NCBI GenBank assembly: GCA_023512835.1
Contig: CM042086.1
Span: 6,487,799-6,551,798 of the forward strand
DNA: 64,000 nucleotides
From: Taxillus chinensis
Lineage: Eukaryota; Streptophyta; Magnoliopsida; Santalales; Loranthaceae
Direction: 5' to 3'
Positions 47,088 through 59,800 of the stretch are shown in pieces. Numbering within the stretch: position 1 is the first letter of the stretch; every line of letters starts with the position of its first letter. A program made the position numbers and the translations under genes. A model generated the notes under the pieces. That model saw only the letters and a program-made list of their open reading frames with translations. It was not told the DNA's origin and made no database searches.

Positions 47088-48985
47088 AAAGCTATGGTTG
47101 TTTAGATTTATGGCAGTGTTACTTTGCACATAATAGATGTAGTCAAAATTTCCTGTAAGGCATTGTGCAGGCTCCCCGTAATTGCACAATCCAAGTTTGT
47201 GCCTCTGATCGGTGGGAATGCTGCAAGTTAATAGTAAAGTAGCAATCAAAAAAGGGCAGGTGACTGACGGCTTAATGAAAAATTTGATGGATTTTGAACG
47301 CTGATGTTTACTATAGTCTTGAGCTGATTAATGGAGTGGTGTAAACTAAATGATTTTCTTTTGTAGTATAACTGGTATATATTTGCCCACGCAAAACAAA
47401 AGAGATCATCTTAGTTCACCCTGAATCTTTTTTATTTCAATCAGATCTTTGTTTTCCTCCTATCTTCAAATACTTCACAGATTTGCTAGTTCAATCAAGT
47501 CTATAGTCTAACATACATATTTGAACTCATTTTATTTGTAGATATTAAAATTGAATAATGAGTATTCCCATATGCCTATATGTCTATGCTTTTACTTAGC
47601 CTATATGTAAAGTATAAAAAAATGTAAAAACTTAGTAAATATATTTTATGAATACTAATTGAAATGGCATGCCTAATGCATACATTTCATTCTTTGCCTT
47701 TAAAAATAATTAATAATATATATGTATTATTATAATTAATTTTAAAACAAAAAATTATTTAACTATATATGTCAAATATATACATAACAATAATATTTGT
47801 TCACAATATTGTAGACCATAAGTAAAAAACAAAAATATAAAGCTAGTGGCAAATTACATATGTTCTTATGGTAAAATATAATTTCAAATCGGTGATTGTT
47901 TTTAAAGTAATATTAAAAAAAAGTAAGATGGTATGTGATTAGAGTACACCCCACATTCAAGTAGACCTTTTCTTAAAAAAAACAAAATGCATGTATGCTT
48001 AACTCTTTGTCTTGAGAGTATATATTTTAATAAAATATATACATGGTATGTGAATTAAGAGTATATATTTTAATATTTTTATCATAAACTTTCAAATAAA
48101 ATTTATATAGTTATATCTTTGCCCGATAATAATAATTTATCATAATATTATAAAATTCATATAAAAGATATAAAAGCTATTCTTAAGGCTAACAATAGAT
48201 TATATATGTTATATTAGTAAAATATAATTTTAATAAGTTAATTACTTATTAAAAATATAAAAAATATAAATAAAATATAATTATTTTAAAAAAATACAGG
48301 ACAAAATAAGTCAAATCCTCACTTGCTCTCTTGTTATATATAAATGTGTCGTGGAGTTTGCATAAACATGGGCTGATATACCACTTAAAACTGAGTTTTG
48401 ATTTGTTGTTGATGTAATAAAAATTAATACCGTACTGAATTCTATTATTTCGGTACTCTCCTGTTATAAGTCAAATTTTCATTTGCTCTCATGTTATATA
48501 TAAATGTAATGTGGAGTTTGCCCATAAACACGATGATATATCACATAAACTCAGCAACTTATTAATCTCTATATTTTGGTACTATATTGATAATATAAGA
48601 ATATTCATGTAGTATGTAAAATTCATAGTAATCTAACAGTTAAATTTTATACAAATTCAATTAAATAAATAAATAAATAAATAAAAATTATATAATCTTA
48701 TTTAATTAACATAAAACAATCAATGTTTGCCGCTTTCTCTTTCTCGAGATGAAAGTATTTATAATCCATAATATTTTTTTAAAATTATTATTAGAACCAC
48801 GCCCAAGAAAAAAAAAAAGAGATTAGATTATTAACCAAGATCGTATATTAGATTATTCACCAAGATCCCCTAAATGGGATTAGATTATAACGTCAAAAAT
48901 ATACGATTTTTTTATTTTTTTTATTTGAAAATTATGCATATTCATTTATTTATTTTAAAAATAAAGCAGAAAATTCAAACTCATT
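47088..48985. other. 3' UTR of the Der gene and spacer
   Basis: The first 300 bp probably contain the Der 3' UTR. The rest is AT-rich with a direct duplication: TCACTTGCTCTC / TCATTTGCTCTC followed by TTGTTATATATAAATGT (about 48318 and 48479) and ATGATATA words. A TAAA repeat lies near 48664-48684. No gene is visible. Confidence 0.4.
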
Positions 48986-49089
48986 ATGAACCAGTGGAAA
49001 AGGTTACACGTGCAGTATGATCGTGTGCATGGAGTGGATAAGTTTATTAATAGTGGGCATCTGAGGTTCGGTGCACTGACTTTCACTGC

Positions 49090-49219
49090 AGATAACAACA
49101 GACAACAAGTACACCCTTCTCTTCCTCTTCCTCAAACAGATCACACGTGTCAAGGTTGTCGTGGAGGTACAACAGCGATCTGAAACATCATTTGACAAAA
49201 CTGCGATCCTTAAAACTTG
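49090..49219 (+). other. Probable 5' UTR exon of the CBS-domain gene
   Basis: A less AT-rich, CT-containing stretch ends with a plausible splice donor (AACTTG/GTAATT at 49219/49220). The coding exon begins shortly after an acceptor TTCTTTAG at about 50419. This implies a 5' UTR intron of about 1.2 kb. An alternative donor GAG/GTACAA lies near 49166. The transcription start is not defined. Confidence 0.4.
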
Positions 49220-50427
49220 GTAATTTTGCTGATTCCTCTTCGCGCATGCTGGGCATCAATTTCCTTTAAAACTAAATGTCTGTTTTATGTTTTATTTTTG
49301 CCTGAGATATGCTTCTAAATTTCCCACGTTTTTTTAAAAAATTTTTTGGTTGAATAATGTTTTTTCTTCTTGAAATTATGTTGTTTTATTATGGGTGGAT
49401 CCTTTGGGAGTTAAATGGGTGATCATATCTATTAAAAAAGAGAGGTGCAAAGTAACACAAGAACTGGATGTAAACACCCTTTGATTCTGCTTTTTGCCAC
49501 TCTGGTTGGGTTGTCTTAAGTTCAGGCGGCCTATATGAATAATCCACAGACTGAGATTATAGGTCAGGACCAGGTTTAACCTTCAAGGCCCACCCATCTA
49601 AAACTTTACCAGGCTATTTCCAGCTGATGATGGTTCGTTCATGTTGAGAGGGTGTTTGAGGCCTATTTTGTATATAAACAACACCTGTTTTAAGCCATCC
49701 AAAGTGCTGGGGAGCATGCTTTATGTTTATAAGCTTATGTTTGGTTTATAAACAAAAATAAACTCCCCAAATACCTTATGTGGGATCTGCGAGGAGAACT
49801 GGTTATTTAAGCTTCTATTTCTCATGGCTGGTTTTCAATGTAGAGATTGATATGGCTTTTTTTTTTTAAAGGAAATCATCTACATTAGTATAATGAAGCC
49901 CAATTAGTATTCTCGGGTTTGTCATTTGATCAGGTAGTTCTTCCAGCTTAAGAATATGTTAATTATGGACATTATCTTTGTATGTATTAATAATGAATAT
50001 TTTTGATGAGATTGAAATATTGAAAGTAGTTAATTGATTAGGAGGTAAAGGTTTTTGGAGAATGTAAAATACCTATTTTTTAGTCAACTTGGGCAAGTTA
50101 AAACACGGGCAAGCCACTGAGCAAACTATTGTGTAGGAATCCTTCAACAATCCAACCCATTTAAGAATATCCTCTTCAGCTGCTTGAAAAGTTATTTAGA
50201 TTCTAGGGAAAATGTCTAGGGAAGCTCTCAAACCTGCTGGTTTCATACTAGTATGGAGTCCACTGAGCCCCGCTTCTTGATGTCATGCTCAGCTTGTAAT
50301 TCCTATCTTCACCCGTATTCATCATTTGATCTTAAAATTGGCAATGGCCATTGGTAATCCGATGTTTTAATGCATCAATTTTGACAGGTCCTAACTTTTT
50401 TTTTTCCCTTTTTCTTTAGTAGCTATA

Positions 50428-51820
50428 ATGCAAGGGGCAGCTCAAACAGTTTTCTCATGTGGAAGCCTCATTAAGAATGCCGTTCTTCACCACATCCGTC
50501 TGGTAAATCCAATTGCACGGCCTGTTTTATTCACACGCTTTGAATCAGTTAGTCCTGCTCGTATGGAAGAGCATGGGTTTGAAAGCACCACAATTTCAGA
50601 CATTTTAAAAGCGAAAGGTAAAAGTGCTGATGGCTCTTGGCTCTGGTGCACCACCGAGGACACAGTATATGATGCTGTAAAGTCGGTATGCATCTTAATA
50701 ATTATATACTTCCAATGCTTTGACAGGCATTGGCATGGAGGTTTTAATTTATTGACTGCAGATGACACACCACAATGTTGGAGCCTTGGTGGTTGTGAAA
50801 CCAGGAGAGCAGAAAACACTTGCTGGAATCTTCACAGAGAGAGGTAGACAGGATTCTTATTTATATATTTATTTTCTGCTGTTGTTTTGACATATCAGAA
50901 GCTGTTTTAAGCAGCTCATTATATTATCAATGCTAGGTTTAGTTTCTATTATTGATGAACTCTTGCTAGATTCTTTCAATATAATACTAGGCTGTGCACA
51001 TTTTAGATATGCCTTGCAGTTTCTTTTTTGGTTGCTACTATTGCTTATTAATTTTACTTCTCTTTCTCGTTCCTAGTGACAGGTTTCTCCTCATTGAATT
51101 TATGTATTGATTTTCTTAAATAACTTTTTTTGTTTTGATCATCTGCTTCCAGATTATCTTAGGAAGATCATAGTACAAGGAAGATCATCCAAGTCCACTA
51201 AGGTTGGGAACATCATGACTGATGAGGTAAAACTGAATTTTATGTATGATTTATATTGTAGAAAAATACATGTGTGAACTATGGTGACCTGTATAACCAT
51301 ATTTGTCCACTATAGCTTAATGATCAGAATTACCCTTCTTTTGTTGGACTTTCCTTTGTCTACTTTGGATTGCACAGATTTAGAGGCAAATAATATTTAA
51401 AGAGCATTAGTCCTTATTCCTTGTTCGACCTCAGCTTATTCATATGTATTCCCTATATGGAAACCCAGAATAAATGGAAAAACGTTGAATTCAAACTGTT
51501 CATTGATATTGCAGAACAAACTCATAACTGTCACTCCTGATACCAAAGTTCTGGTGGCTATGCAACTGATGACAGGTACAATTTCCTTCTTTTTGCTTAG
51601 TTGTAATGGCTAGTTTACTGGTATATTTTCTATCGGGGCACGTGTTATGAAGTTTGGAAATGTTGGTTTTTTGGCAGATAAGCGCATAAGGCATATTCCG
51701 GTGATACGTGACAAGGACATGATAGGCATGGTGTCAATTGGAGATGTGGTCCGGGCGGTGGTGACCGAACATCGGGAGGAATTGAACCGTCTAAATGCAT
51801 TTATACAGGGAGGTTACTAA
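50428..51820 (+). CDS. CBSX3: CBSX3-like mitochondrial CBS-pair protein, 5 exons
   Basis: The predicted 205-residue protein has two cystathionine-beta-synthase domains. In Arabidopsis, CBSX3 binds and stimulates mitochondrial thioredoxin-o and influences respiration-linked redox state. Exons: 50428-50685, 50762-50843, 51153-51226, 51515-51575, 51678-51820 (618 nt, phases agree). An N-terminal Arg-containing, acid-poor stretch (residues 1-45) resembles a mitochondrial presequence. CBS1 covers about residues 60-130 (TISDILKAKG, TVYDAVKSMTHHNVGALVVV, LAGIFTERDYLRK). CBS2 covers about 138-200 (VGNIMTDENKLITVTPDTKV, RIRHIPVIRDKDMIGMVSIG, DVVRAVV). The conserved tail EELNRLNAFIQGGY is complete. The adenosine-nucleotide ligand site is inferred from the family. 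The length equals that of the Arabidopsis protein within a residue or two. Confidence 0.93.
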
Positions 51821-53665
51821 TTTACTAGATAAAATAAGACAGTTTAATACGTTTTTATGTGCCCTTGGCTATAAACCGGACCTTTTTCCTGTTTGCAATA
51901 AGCTCTGATATGGTGTATGGCAATTGACCTGACCTTATAGATGGCAATGCGCTTAGATATCGTGTATGCTGTTGGCATGGGCCTATTTCGCTGTTGTTTT
52001 TGTTTTTTTTGTAAATAAGTTAATATATGCGTTGCATGACATTTGAAGAAGTATTAATAATATTACTCTTCAATGCCAAGCATCATGTTTTCACGACACG
52101 AGGCAGGAGTTTGTAGGCATTCTCAACATTCTCAACCTGTTTGGTCCTTCAAACAATATTTTGTTTGAGTTTGTACCTTGGTAATAATAATAGGGAAATT
52201 ACTTTCATTTTAGGTTTAATACCTTTTTTTAAACTTTCATTTAATAAAATTACATTGATATACTTGACAGTTTAATTGAAAGAGTATGTTACTTTGTTTT
52301 TTTTCAATTTTCAATTTACCGTTGTCATTGTGTTAACAAAATAATTCATTATGCAACTTCCTAAAATAAGAGGTAGTTATGCAAAAATTTTAGAAAGGGC
52401 ATTGTGGAACAACCCGTTTTTTGGGAATAAGCAAAATGAGGGGCGAAAATAGTCTCGGTGTAAGAGACTCGGGATAAGATAGTCTTGGTGTAAGAGACCC
52501 TATATAAGACAAAGTCTCGATATATCTAGATAATACATCATAATACAACTAAGAGAATATTTACAAAAATTGATTTAATATTTTTCAACTAAAATAAGAA
52601 AAGAAACCATGTTATCCAATCTCTAATAATTTTGTCAAGGGTATCAATTTTAGTTTTCTTACAATAATAATGGTGGTAGTGGTAATGGTGATAATTTTTG
52701 ATTGAAAATAAGTGAATGGATGAATGGGTGCGAGTAGCCTACTAATGTATTAGAGGGCTAGTAGCAAATTTCATATATAAGTTTATTTCTTTATATTTAG
52801 GGAAAAAAAATCAAAAAATTATAAAATCATTCTCACAACAGATATCCTATATTTAACTTTTTGCATTAAGTTTATATATTGTTTCTTAATGTATTAAGAA
52901 GCATTATTTACTTCCTATAATCATTAAATTATATATAAAATTTTTCTCTCATATCTCTTCTTCACATTTTTTCGTAACATTCATTTTTATTTTATATTAA
53001 ATTATAAAAAAATTAGTATTAAATAAAAAATAGTGTAAAATATTATTTTAATGATATATAAAGTGATTTAAGGAATTTATTGTGGTATATATTTATATAG
53101 GGAATTGAAAAGGTTTTCTATAAATTTAGGAAAAATGTTGGATGTATAATTTTAAGCTCTTAGTTCTCAAAGGGGCGAAGGGTTAATCCTAGAAAACCTA
53201 AGGTTGTAAAATGATTAAGTTAATAGTAATATTTTAAAATTTTTAATAAGTTAATTTTTAAAATTAAATTTTAAATTGTTTTTACTTTTTATTATAAAAA
53301 TAATTTTTTTATAAGTAGTCGTTCAAAAATATTATTAAACTTTCCTAATGAAATATATACTTAATTTCACACTAATACAAAATTGCAGCTTATAGCTTAT
53401 GAGAAAGAAAAAGCTAAAAAAACATTGAATTTTTAAACAAACTCTAAACAAAGCTACTGTGAAAATCTACTTTAAAAATTAGTCATTGAAGCTTAAATGA
53501 AAAATGTAATATAAAAACTAAACCAATATATTGTTTGTTTTGTTTTTCTTTTTATAATAATTTTAAAAAATTATATATAAAACAACTATTCAAAACGACA
53601 TCAGGGAAACAAAAAACACGGCTGCGAATTTGGGACCTTAATTCGATCCCCAGTTGGGACAGTCG
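51821..53665. other. 3' UTR of CBSX3-like gene and AT-rich spacer
   Basis: The first roughly 240 bp are likely 3' UTR. Beyond it the DNA is AT-rich, with a 30-bp tandem repeat near 52451 listed separately. No gene is visible before the IF-3 5' region. Confidence 0.45.
52451..52530. repeat. 30-bp tandem repeat with internal hairpins
   Basis: Units start at 52451, 52481 and about 52511. AGTCTCGGTGTAAGAGACTC and AGTCTTGGTGTAAGAGACCC are the first 20 bases of units 1 and 2. The third unit is diverged. Within each unit AGTCTC and GAGACT are self-complementary, so each could form a small hairpin. Confidence 0.75.
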
Positions 53666-53736
53666 ATGGAGAAACCTCGGACGACAAGCCTCGCGGCCGT
53701 GTCTTTCTTGACCCAGCAGCCCACCACCAGCCTCCG
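53666..53736 (+). promoter_or_regulatory. Possible 5' UTR exon with upstream open reading frame of IF-3
   Basis: An ATG at 53666 opens a frame that reaches a good donor (CCTCCG/GTACGT, 53736/53737). Joining to the acceptor TTGCTCAG at 53813 closes the frame after one further codon, before the main ATG at 53832. A short upstream ORF of about 25 codons would result. The splice is inferred, not proven. Confidence 0.35.
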
Positions 53737-53831
53737 GTACGTCTCTCTCTCTCTCTCGTTCTTTGATCAATGGCGCCATGGATGGTTTAGTAGTAACTCT
53801 GTGCATTGCTCAGAAATTAAAAAAGGAAAAA

Positions 53832-56800
53832 ATGGTATTGTGGTGGTGCCGAATGAAACCCTCCAACTTGAGATGTTTATCCCATCAAATAAGAAGAAGT
53901 TACTTTCAAGTTAGCGGATCTCGTTCGGGTAACCACGCTCTTCCTGGCGCGCTAGTCCGTGCCCCGAGTAAACCAGCTTTGTTTCTTCCCAAAGGACCAT
54001 CTGAGTTTGCATGTAGCTCAAGGTTTCTAGGTGTCAAGGTAGGCAAATATAGTTTTTTTAATTTTTTTTATAGTAATTTCGATCATGATTTGACTTGGAA
54101 TTATATTACTGGGTAATGGGTGGCTGGCGATTTGATATTGTGTTTCAGGCAAAAAGGAAATCAAAGGCAAAGGTTAAGGATGAGCGCACAGTACGGACCA
54201 ATGATGAGATCACAGCAGAGGTGGTTAGGATCATAGTACGTGAAGGTAAGAACGGTCATCACTGCTGTTCAATTGTATGGATGCTATAAGAATTACTGGA
54301 AGCAGCGTTCTTCATAACTTCATAGCATTATTACTATGGAATTACACTTCCTAATAGAAACCAATCCGTTATGTTTATGAATTCTATTATAGCATTTTAT
54401 GTGTGATCGCAGGTGATTTTACTGAAAATACGATTGTGTCGAGATGTGAAGCTCTGGAACGGGCAAGGAAACTCAACCTGGATTTGGTGGAGGTAATTTA
54501 AAAAATCAGTTATGTTTATGGTGCCATGCTGTATGGCAAAAGCATATTAATTACTTCTTCTCCAAGAAACTGTAGAAGGGGTTGCCCGTCTTGTTGATGG
54601 AGGCCTTGATGAAAGGTGGACTGCTTCCTGTGGGGTCGCCGAACATTTTTTTTCTGTTTCTTTTTTCTCTCTAAATATGGTTCTCTTGATTAATTATTCA
54701 TATGTTTTCTGAAATTCGAGGTATCCTTTCTTTGTACAAGGAATTTATGTTCATTTGTTTAAAATTGCAGACCTTCGACATGTACAAAATTTAGTCCAAC
54801 ATTTTAACACTTAATCTATACCAATATTGCTATATAATCATTTTTTATTGGCCTTCACTTTTCTCTTAGTCCAACTGTATCTTAATTAGTTCATATATCG
54901 TGTTGGGTTTTGCTTACTAGGTTTAGTAGCTTCTCATATGTCCCTTTATGTGTATATTTTATAGGTTCAACCAACAGGTAAACCGCCTGTGTGTAGATTC
55001 ATGGATTTTCATAAAGAGATTTACAAGAAAAAAGTTTTCGAAAAAGAATGTGCTAAAAGTAAGGTGGGTTGCTTATTGAATTTATTATTATTATTTTGCT
55101 TAGCCTTGCTCATGTAAAATGTTGTAGCTTAGAAGAAGTAATGTAATGCTTATCACATTTATTGTTGAGCTATGCATGTTCACCTTTTTTATGTATAAAT
55201 GAATGGTGAACCTTGTAGTCGTGGACAGGCTTCATATAATTAATTGATTAATTATAAGAGAAGATTGCATCCATATTAGCTCCTATGGCCTGACTCCTTT
55301 TCGAATCCGGTACTTGTAGGGTGCACCAGGTTTGCCTCTGTGTATAAATGAACTTGTGAGAAATAAGAAATATTCCATTCATCTTGTTAACACACTAGAT
55401 GTACACATATATACACTGCATTCTAACTCTTGGTATTACAATAATTAATACCTATAAAGAACTTAAACAGTTAGGAACTCGAATTATAAATACAAGTAGT
55501 AAATACAATGTGAAAAAACTAAAAAATCAATATAATAACTACAGTCTAGGAAATGAAAGAGTCTAGGAAACTATCATTGAGGCTCCCTTCGATACTGTCA
55601 TTGAGACTTCCTTCAAGACTATTGTCGAGACTTCTTTCAAAGTCTCTGAACCAACTTCCAATACCCCCCTCAAGCTGTTGAATAGATATTTTTATTTCTA
55701 GCTTGGATAAGATGTTCTGAAACATTTGACTACTTAAACTTTCAATGAGTATATCATCTAGTTGTTGTCCATATATGGACACATAAGGTGTACAGATAAA
55801 TGAGTTTTCTGAAATCCACCAACGCTTGGTAGGAAAACTTTCAATGAGTATATCATCTAGTTGTTGTCCAATTTCCATTCTGCTTAAATAGAATGCCTTT
55901 CTATGGTGCCACGTTAAGATACTGTAACACTCAGTGGGCTGCTTGCAAGTGAACTTTCTTTAGGCTATGCATAAATTAGCTGATAACACTCATTGCATAA
56001 ATTATGTCTGATTGTGTGTAATAGATAAATGAGTTTTCCTATCAAGTGTTGGCGGATTTATATTGTAGTATCCTCAGCTAATTCCATTTTAAGATTTGGA
56101 TCAATTGGAGTACTTGCTAGTTTGCATGCTGTCTTGCCTGTTTCTTTGATAAATTTTGTGATGTACTTTTGTTGTGATATAAAGATATCATGCTTAGAGT
56201 GAGTCACTTCAATCCCAAGAAAGTATTTTTGTCTCCTTAGAGTTTTTAGGTCAAACTCCTTTGTTAAATATCGGCTCAAGAATTATTGCTCCTTGTTATC
56301 ATTTTTAGTTATTATTCTATCATTCACATAAACCAAGAGAGCTGTGACTTCCCCTGAAGGTGTTTGACAAACACTGTATGACCCCTTTGGCCTTTTCAAA
56401 TTGTTTAAACCATGCACGTGGTGATTGTTTAAGACAATACAATGCCTTTTTCAATTTACACACAATATTAGTAGTCAATTTTCTCCAATAACCTAATGGG
56501 ACCTTCATATAGATTTACTTATCTAGCTCTAGCTTACCATGTAAAAGATCATTGTTAACATTAAACTGATATAAGTTCCACACATAATTAGCCGCAAGAG
56601 ACAACAATAATCTAATAGTATTCATTTTTGCAACCAGAGAAAAGGTTTTAAGTAATCAATTCCATATATTTGATTGTAGCTCTTGGTTACTATTCTCGCT
56701 TTGTATCTCTCCATGGAACCGTCAGCTCTATACTTTATAGATACGAGAGGATTCATATATTATCCTGTCCAAGTCAGCAATGGTGGTATTCAATGAAACT

Positions 56801-59800
56801 TATTTAGATATAAGGGAATGAGATACTTATCAAAAAAAAAAAAGATATAAGGGAATGAGATATTTTGTCATATATAATGTTTGACTAGTTTGATGCTTCC
56901 AGATAATAGAGTCCATCCAATTCTTTAGTGTGTCTAATCGTCCTCTTAGAACCCTTGTCATGAAATAGACAACAGTCATGATAGAAAATCACTTGAATAA
57001 GCCAATGAATAGGAACATGAGGTTTTGTCAAGACTTTCAAGAAGATATCGCACTTTCTTGATATCTCTTTGGTTTAGACCATAACTCTTGTGAGCCTATG
57101 TCTTTTTGTCATATAACAGCAACATGAATGTGGCTGTTATACCTGGGTGGTTCTGCTCTTGGACCCTACGGCCTACTCTCGGCTTGGAGGTTTGTCATGA
57201 AGTTTCCAGCATCATTCACCGGTGTGATGGCTTTTCTTGCAGAAGGTGCACCATAGGCTGTCCCTGTGATCTCAGTTCTAAATCTTTTGCAGATTGAAAC
57301 TTTGATTCCTAACGCTAGATGTTTGCTCTTCATTTATGATGGCATGGCTGGCACCATTAGCCACCATAGTTAAATTGTTCAAGTTATCACCACTGATCAC
57401 TAACGCCAAGCTTTCTGTCTTTTGGGGCTGAAGCGTCAAGTTTCTTTTGCTTTCTTCACCTCAAACCAGCGCCACATTCGTTAAACAATTTTACTGATGT
57501 TAACTACTTTAGATTTAATTTAATTTAGAATATAAAAATGTTAAATTATTCATAGAATTTGATGTTCTATTATTGTTATTTGTCACCTTCCTTTGCTTCA
57601 CAGAATCTACTTCTTTTGTGGCTGAGCCAAGGGGGGCAAGTTGTTGTGTACTTGGGCTGGAATAATGTGTGTTTACATATAAACTACTCTACTGATGTTA
57701 ATGACTTTAGATTTGACTTATTTTGATTTAATTTAGGATTTGAAGTGTGAAATTATTCATAAGAGGCAATGTTTGGTTTGAAAGATATATTAAATTTAAT
57801 TTTAAAAACCATTTTAGTGCCCTTATTCTTATTAAACTTGTTATTTTCTTCAAAGTTCAGGAAACAGCCCTCTTAGTCATGTATTGTTTTATAATTATAA
57901 TTATTTTTCGCATTACATTACTTATAAAGGGGCAATGGGCAATGCCGGTGCACACATTACTTTTATTTATTTATTTATTTATTTATTTAATGCAGTCCAC
58001 GCAGCCTACTCTGCGGGGTGGAGGTGAATTAAAAAATGTTCGCTTTACAGAGAAAATTGTAAGTTCATTTTATATGCATCCTTCATCATGCTTCAATAAC
58101 AATATTATATCGTGAATTACTGCATAATCAATTGGAGTATTTTGTTAATAACTAATGCCTTCACAAGTCAAGGCAGGGCAGGACGAATGTATTCATCTAA
58201 AGCATTATTTGCTTTTTTATATTTTTATATTCGATGATTTGCTCTATGATGACGTGTTAAGAAGCATAATATGGAACAAGTTTAAAGCTATTGGTAGGAT
58301 TTTTATCTTATGGCAATTGGAGTTCTACTGGCTTCGCTTCCTGTGATTTATGTGTTTTATGATAGGCCAGCAAGGCAGCCATGTTCAAAAGCTATTTTTT
58401 ATTGATTAAAATTGCTCATAAAACGTGATATGGGAAGCTCAGTGTATGTTTGGTACCTCCAATCGAGCATACCATTTTTAAAAATGATGGACCCAATGTG
58501 GGCCATTCTAATTTAAAAGTAATAAGAGTTTAAACACTATAGGTTCCATAGCTATTCTTAAAAATCATTTTTTATTTTTTTAAATTTAAATTTAAATTTA
58601 ATTCTATCGGGATATTCAAATAATTTTTATATTTTTTATTCTTCTTTGTTTTATATTTTTTTTAAAAATTTATGAGACTCAATTTTAAAAAATATATTCT
58701 TTTTAAAATAAATTGTATCTCATATCAAATATAAATTGTTTTTAAATTATAATTCAATATAAATTTCAACAAAATTCAGAAAATAGAATGAAAAAATAAA
58801 CTCGTACCAAATAGACTCTCATTTACTATATAGTAATTCAAATCAAATCATGAATCATAAGATGTACTAATTTTTTTTATAAGCAATCATAAGATTTACT
58901 ATCAAATTTAAAAATAATTTTAGAAAGGATATATCATATGTTAAATGAGCACTCTACTCTTTAAACCGGAAAATATAATCTTAGAAGAGTTAAGACCTGT
59001 GAAAATAAAATAAAACCTGAATTTTAAAAAAGGAATAAGTATCTTTTGGGCTTCGTTTATTGATTTTTTGTTAATAAAATTGATCAGAAGGGACTAGGGA
59101 GTTTTAAATTGTTTAATTTGTCTGGTAAATATATTTTTAATGATTTTATCCTTATATTTTAAAAATATGTTTTGATGAGAATGATCAGTAGTTTCTAGTA
59201 TGCATCCCCAAGCTAGAAAACTTATAAATTTTTGACAAAGAAGGGAAAAAAGAAAATAGTTTTGATGAGAAGAAGATTAGATAAAATGGCTATCTCAATC
59301 TTTGTTTCTCATTCCTGCATTTCCGCATTTTTTTTTTCATTTTGAAAATGTTATAACTGTTTTCAAATATAAAAACCAAAAACAACTAAAGATTGTTTTT
59401 ATTCTTATGTCATAAAGAATAAAAGTAGTTTTTATTATTTTTAGTTTTATGTTTTTTTATTCAAAAGCGGTTATTATATTTTAAAAACGTAAACAGAAAA
59501 TAAACAAAACAAACATGACTTAAAGCTCTCAAAACTCAATTTGATTTCAATTACATGCACAAGGCTGATTCGGAAACAGGAAATTATTATCACTCAAAAA
59601 TTCTAACAAAGTAGGAATAAAGGCCATAGTTAGTCATAGTAATTGAGAAATAGGACGCTTATTGGAAACCATCGTACAGATTGATATGGAATCATACAGA
59701 GAAACTGATAAGGCTAGGCACCTTTGATTGGAATTTATTTGAAATCGACATCTTGACAATCCAAATAATAGAATATGGCTGACCTAGGAGCTGCTGCAAC

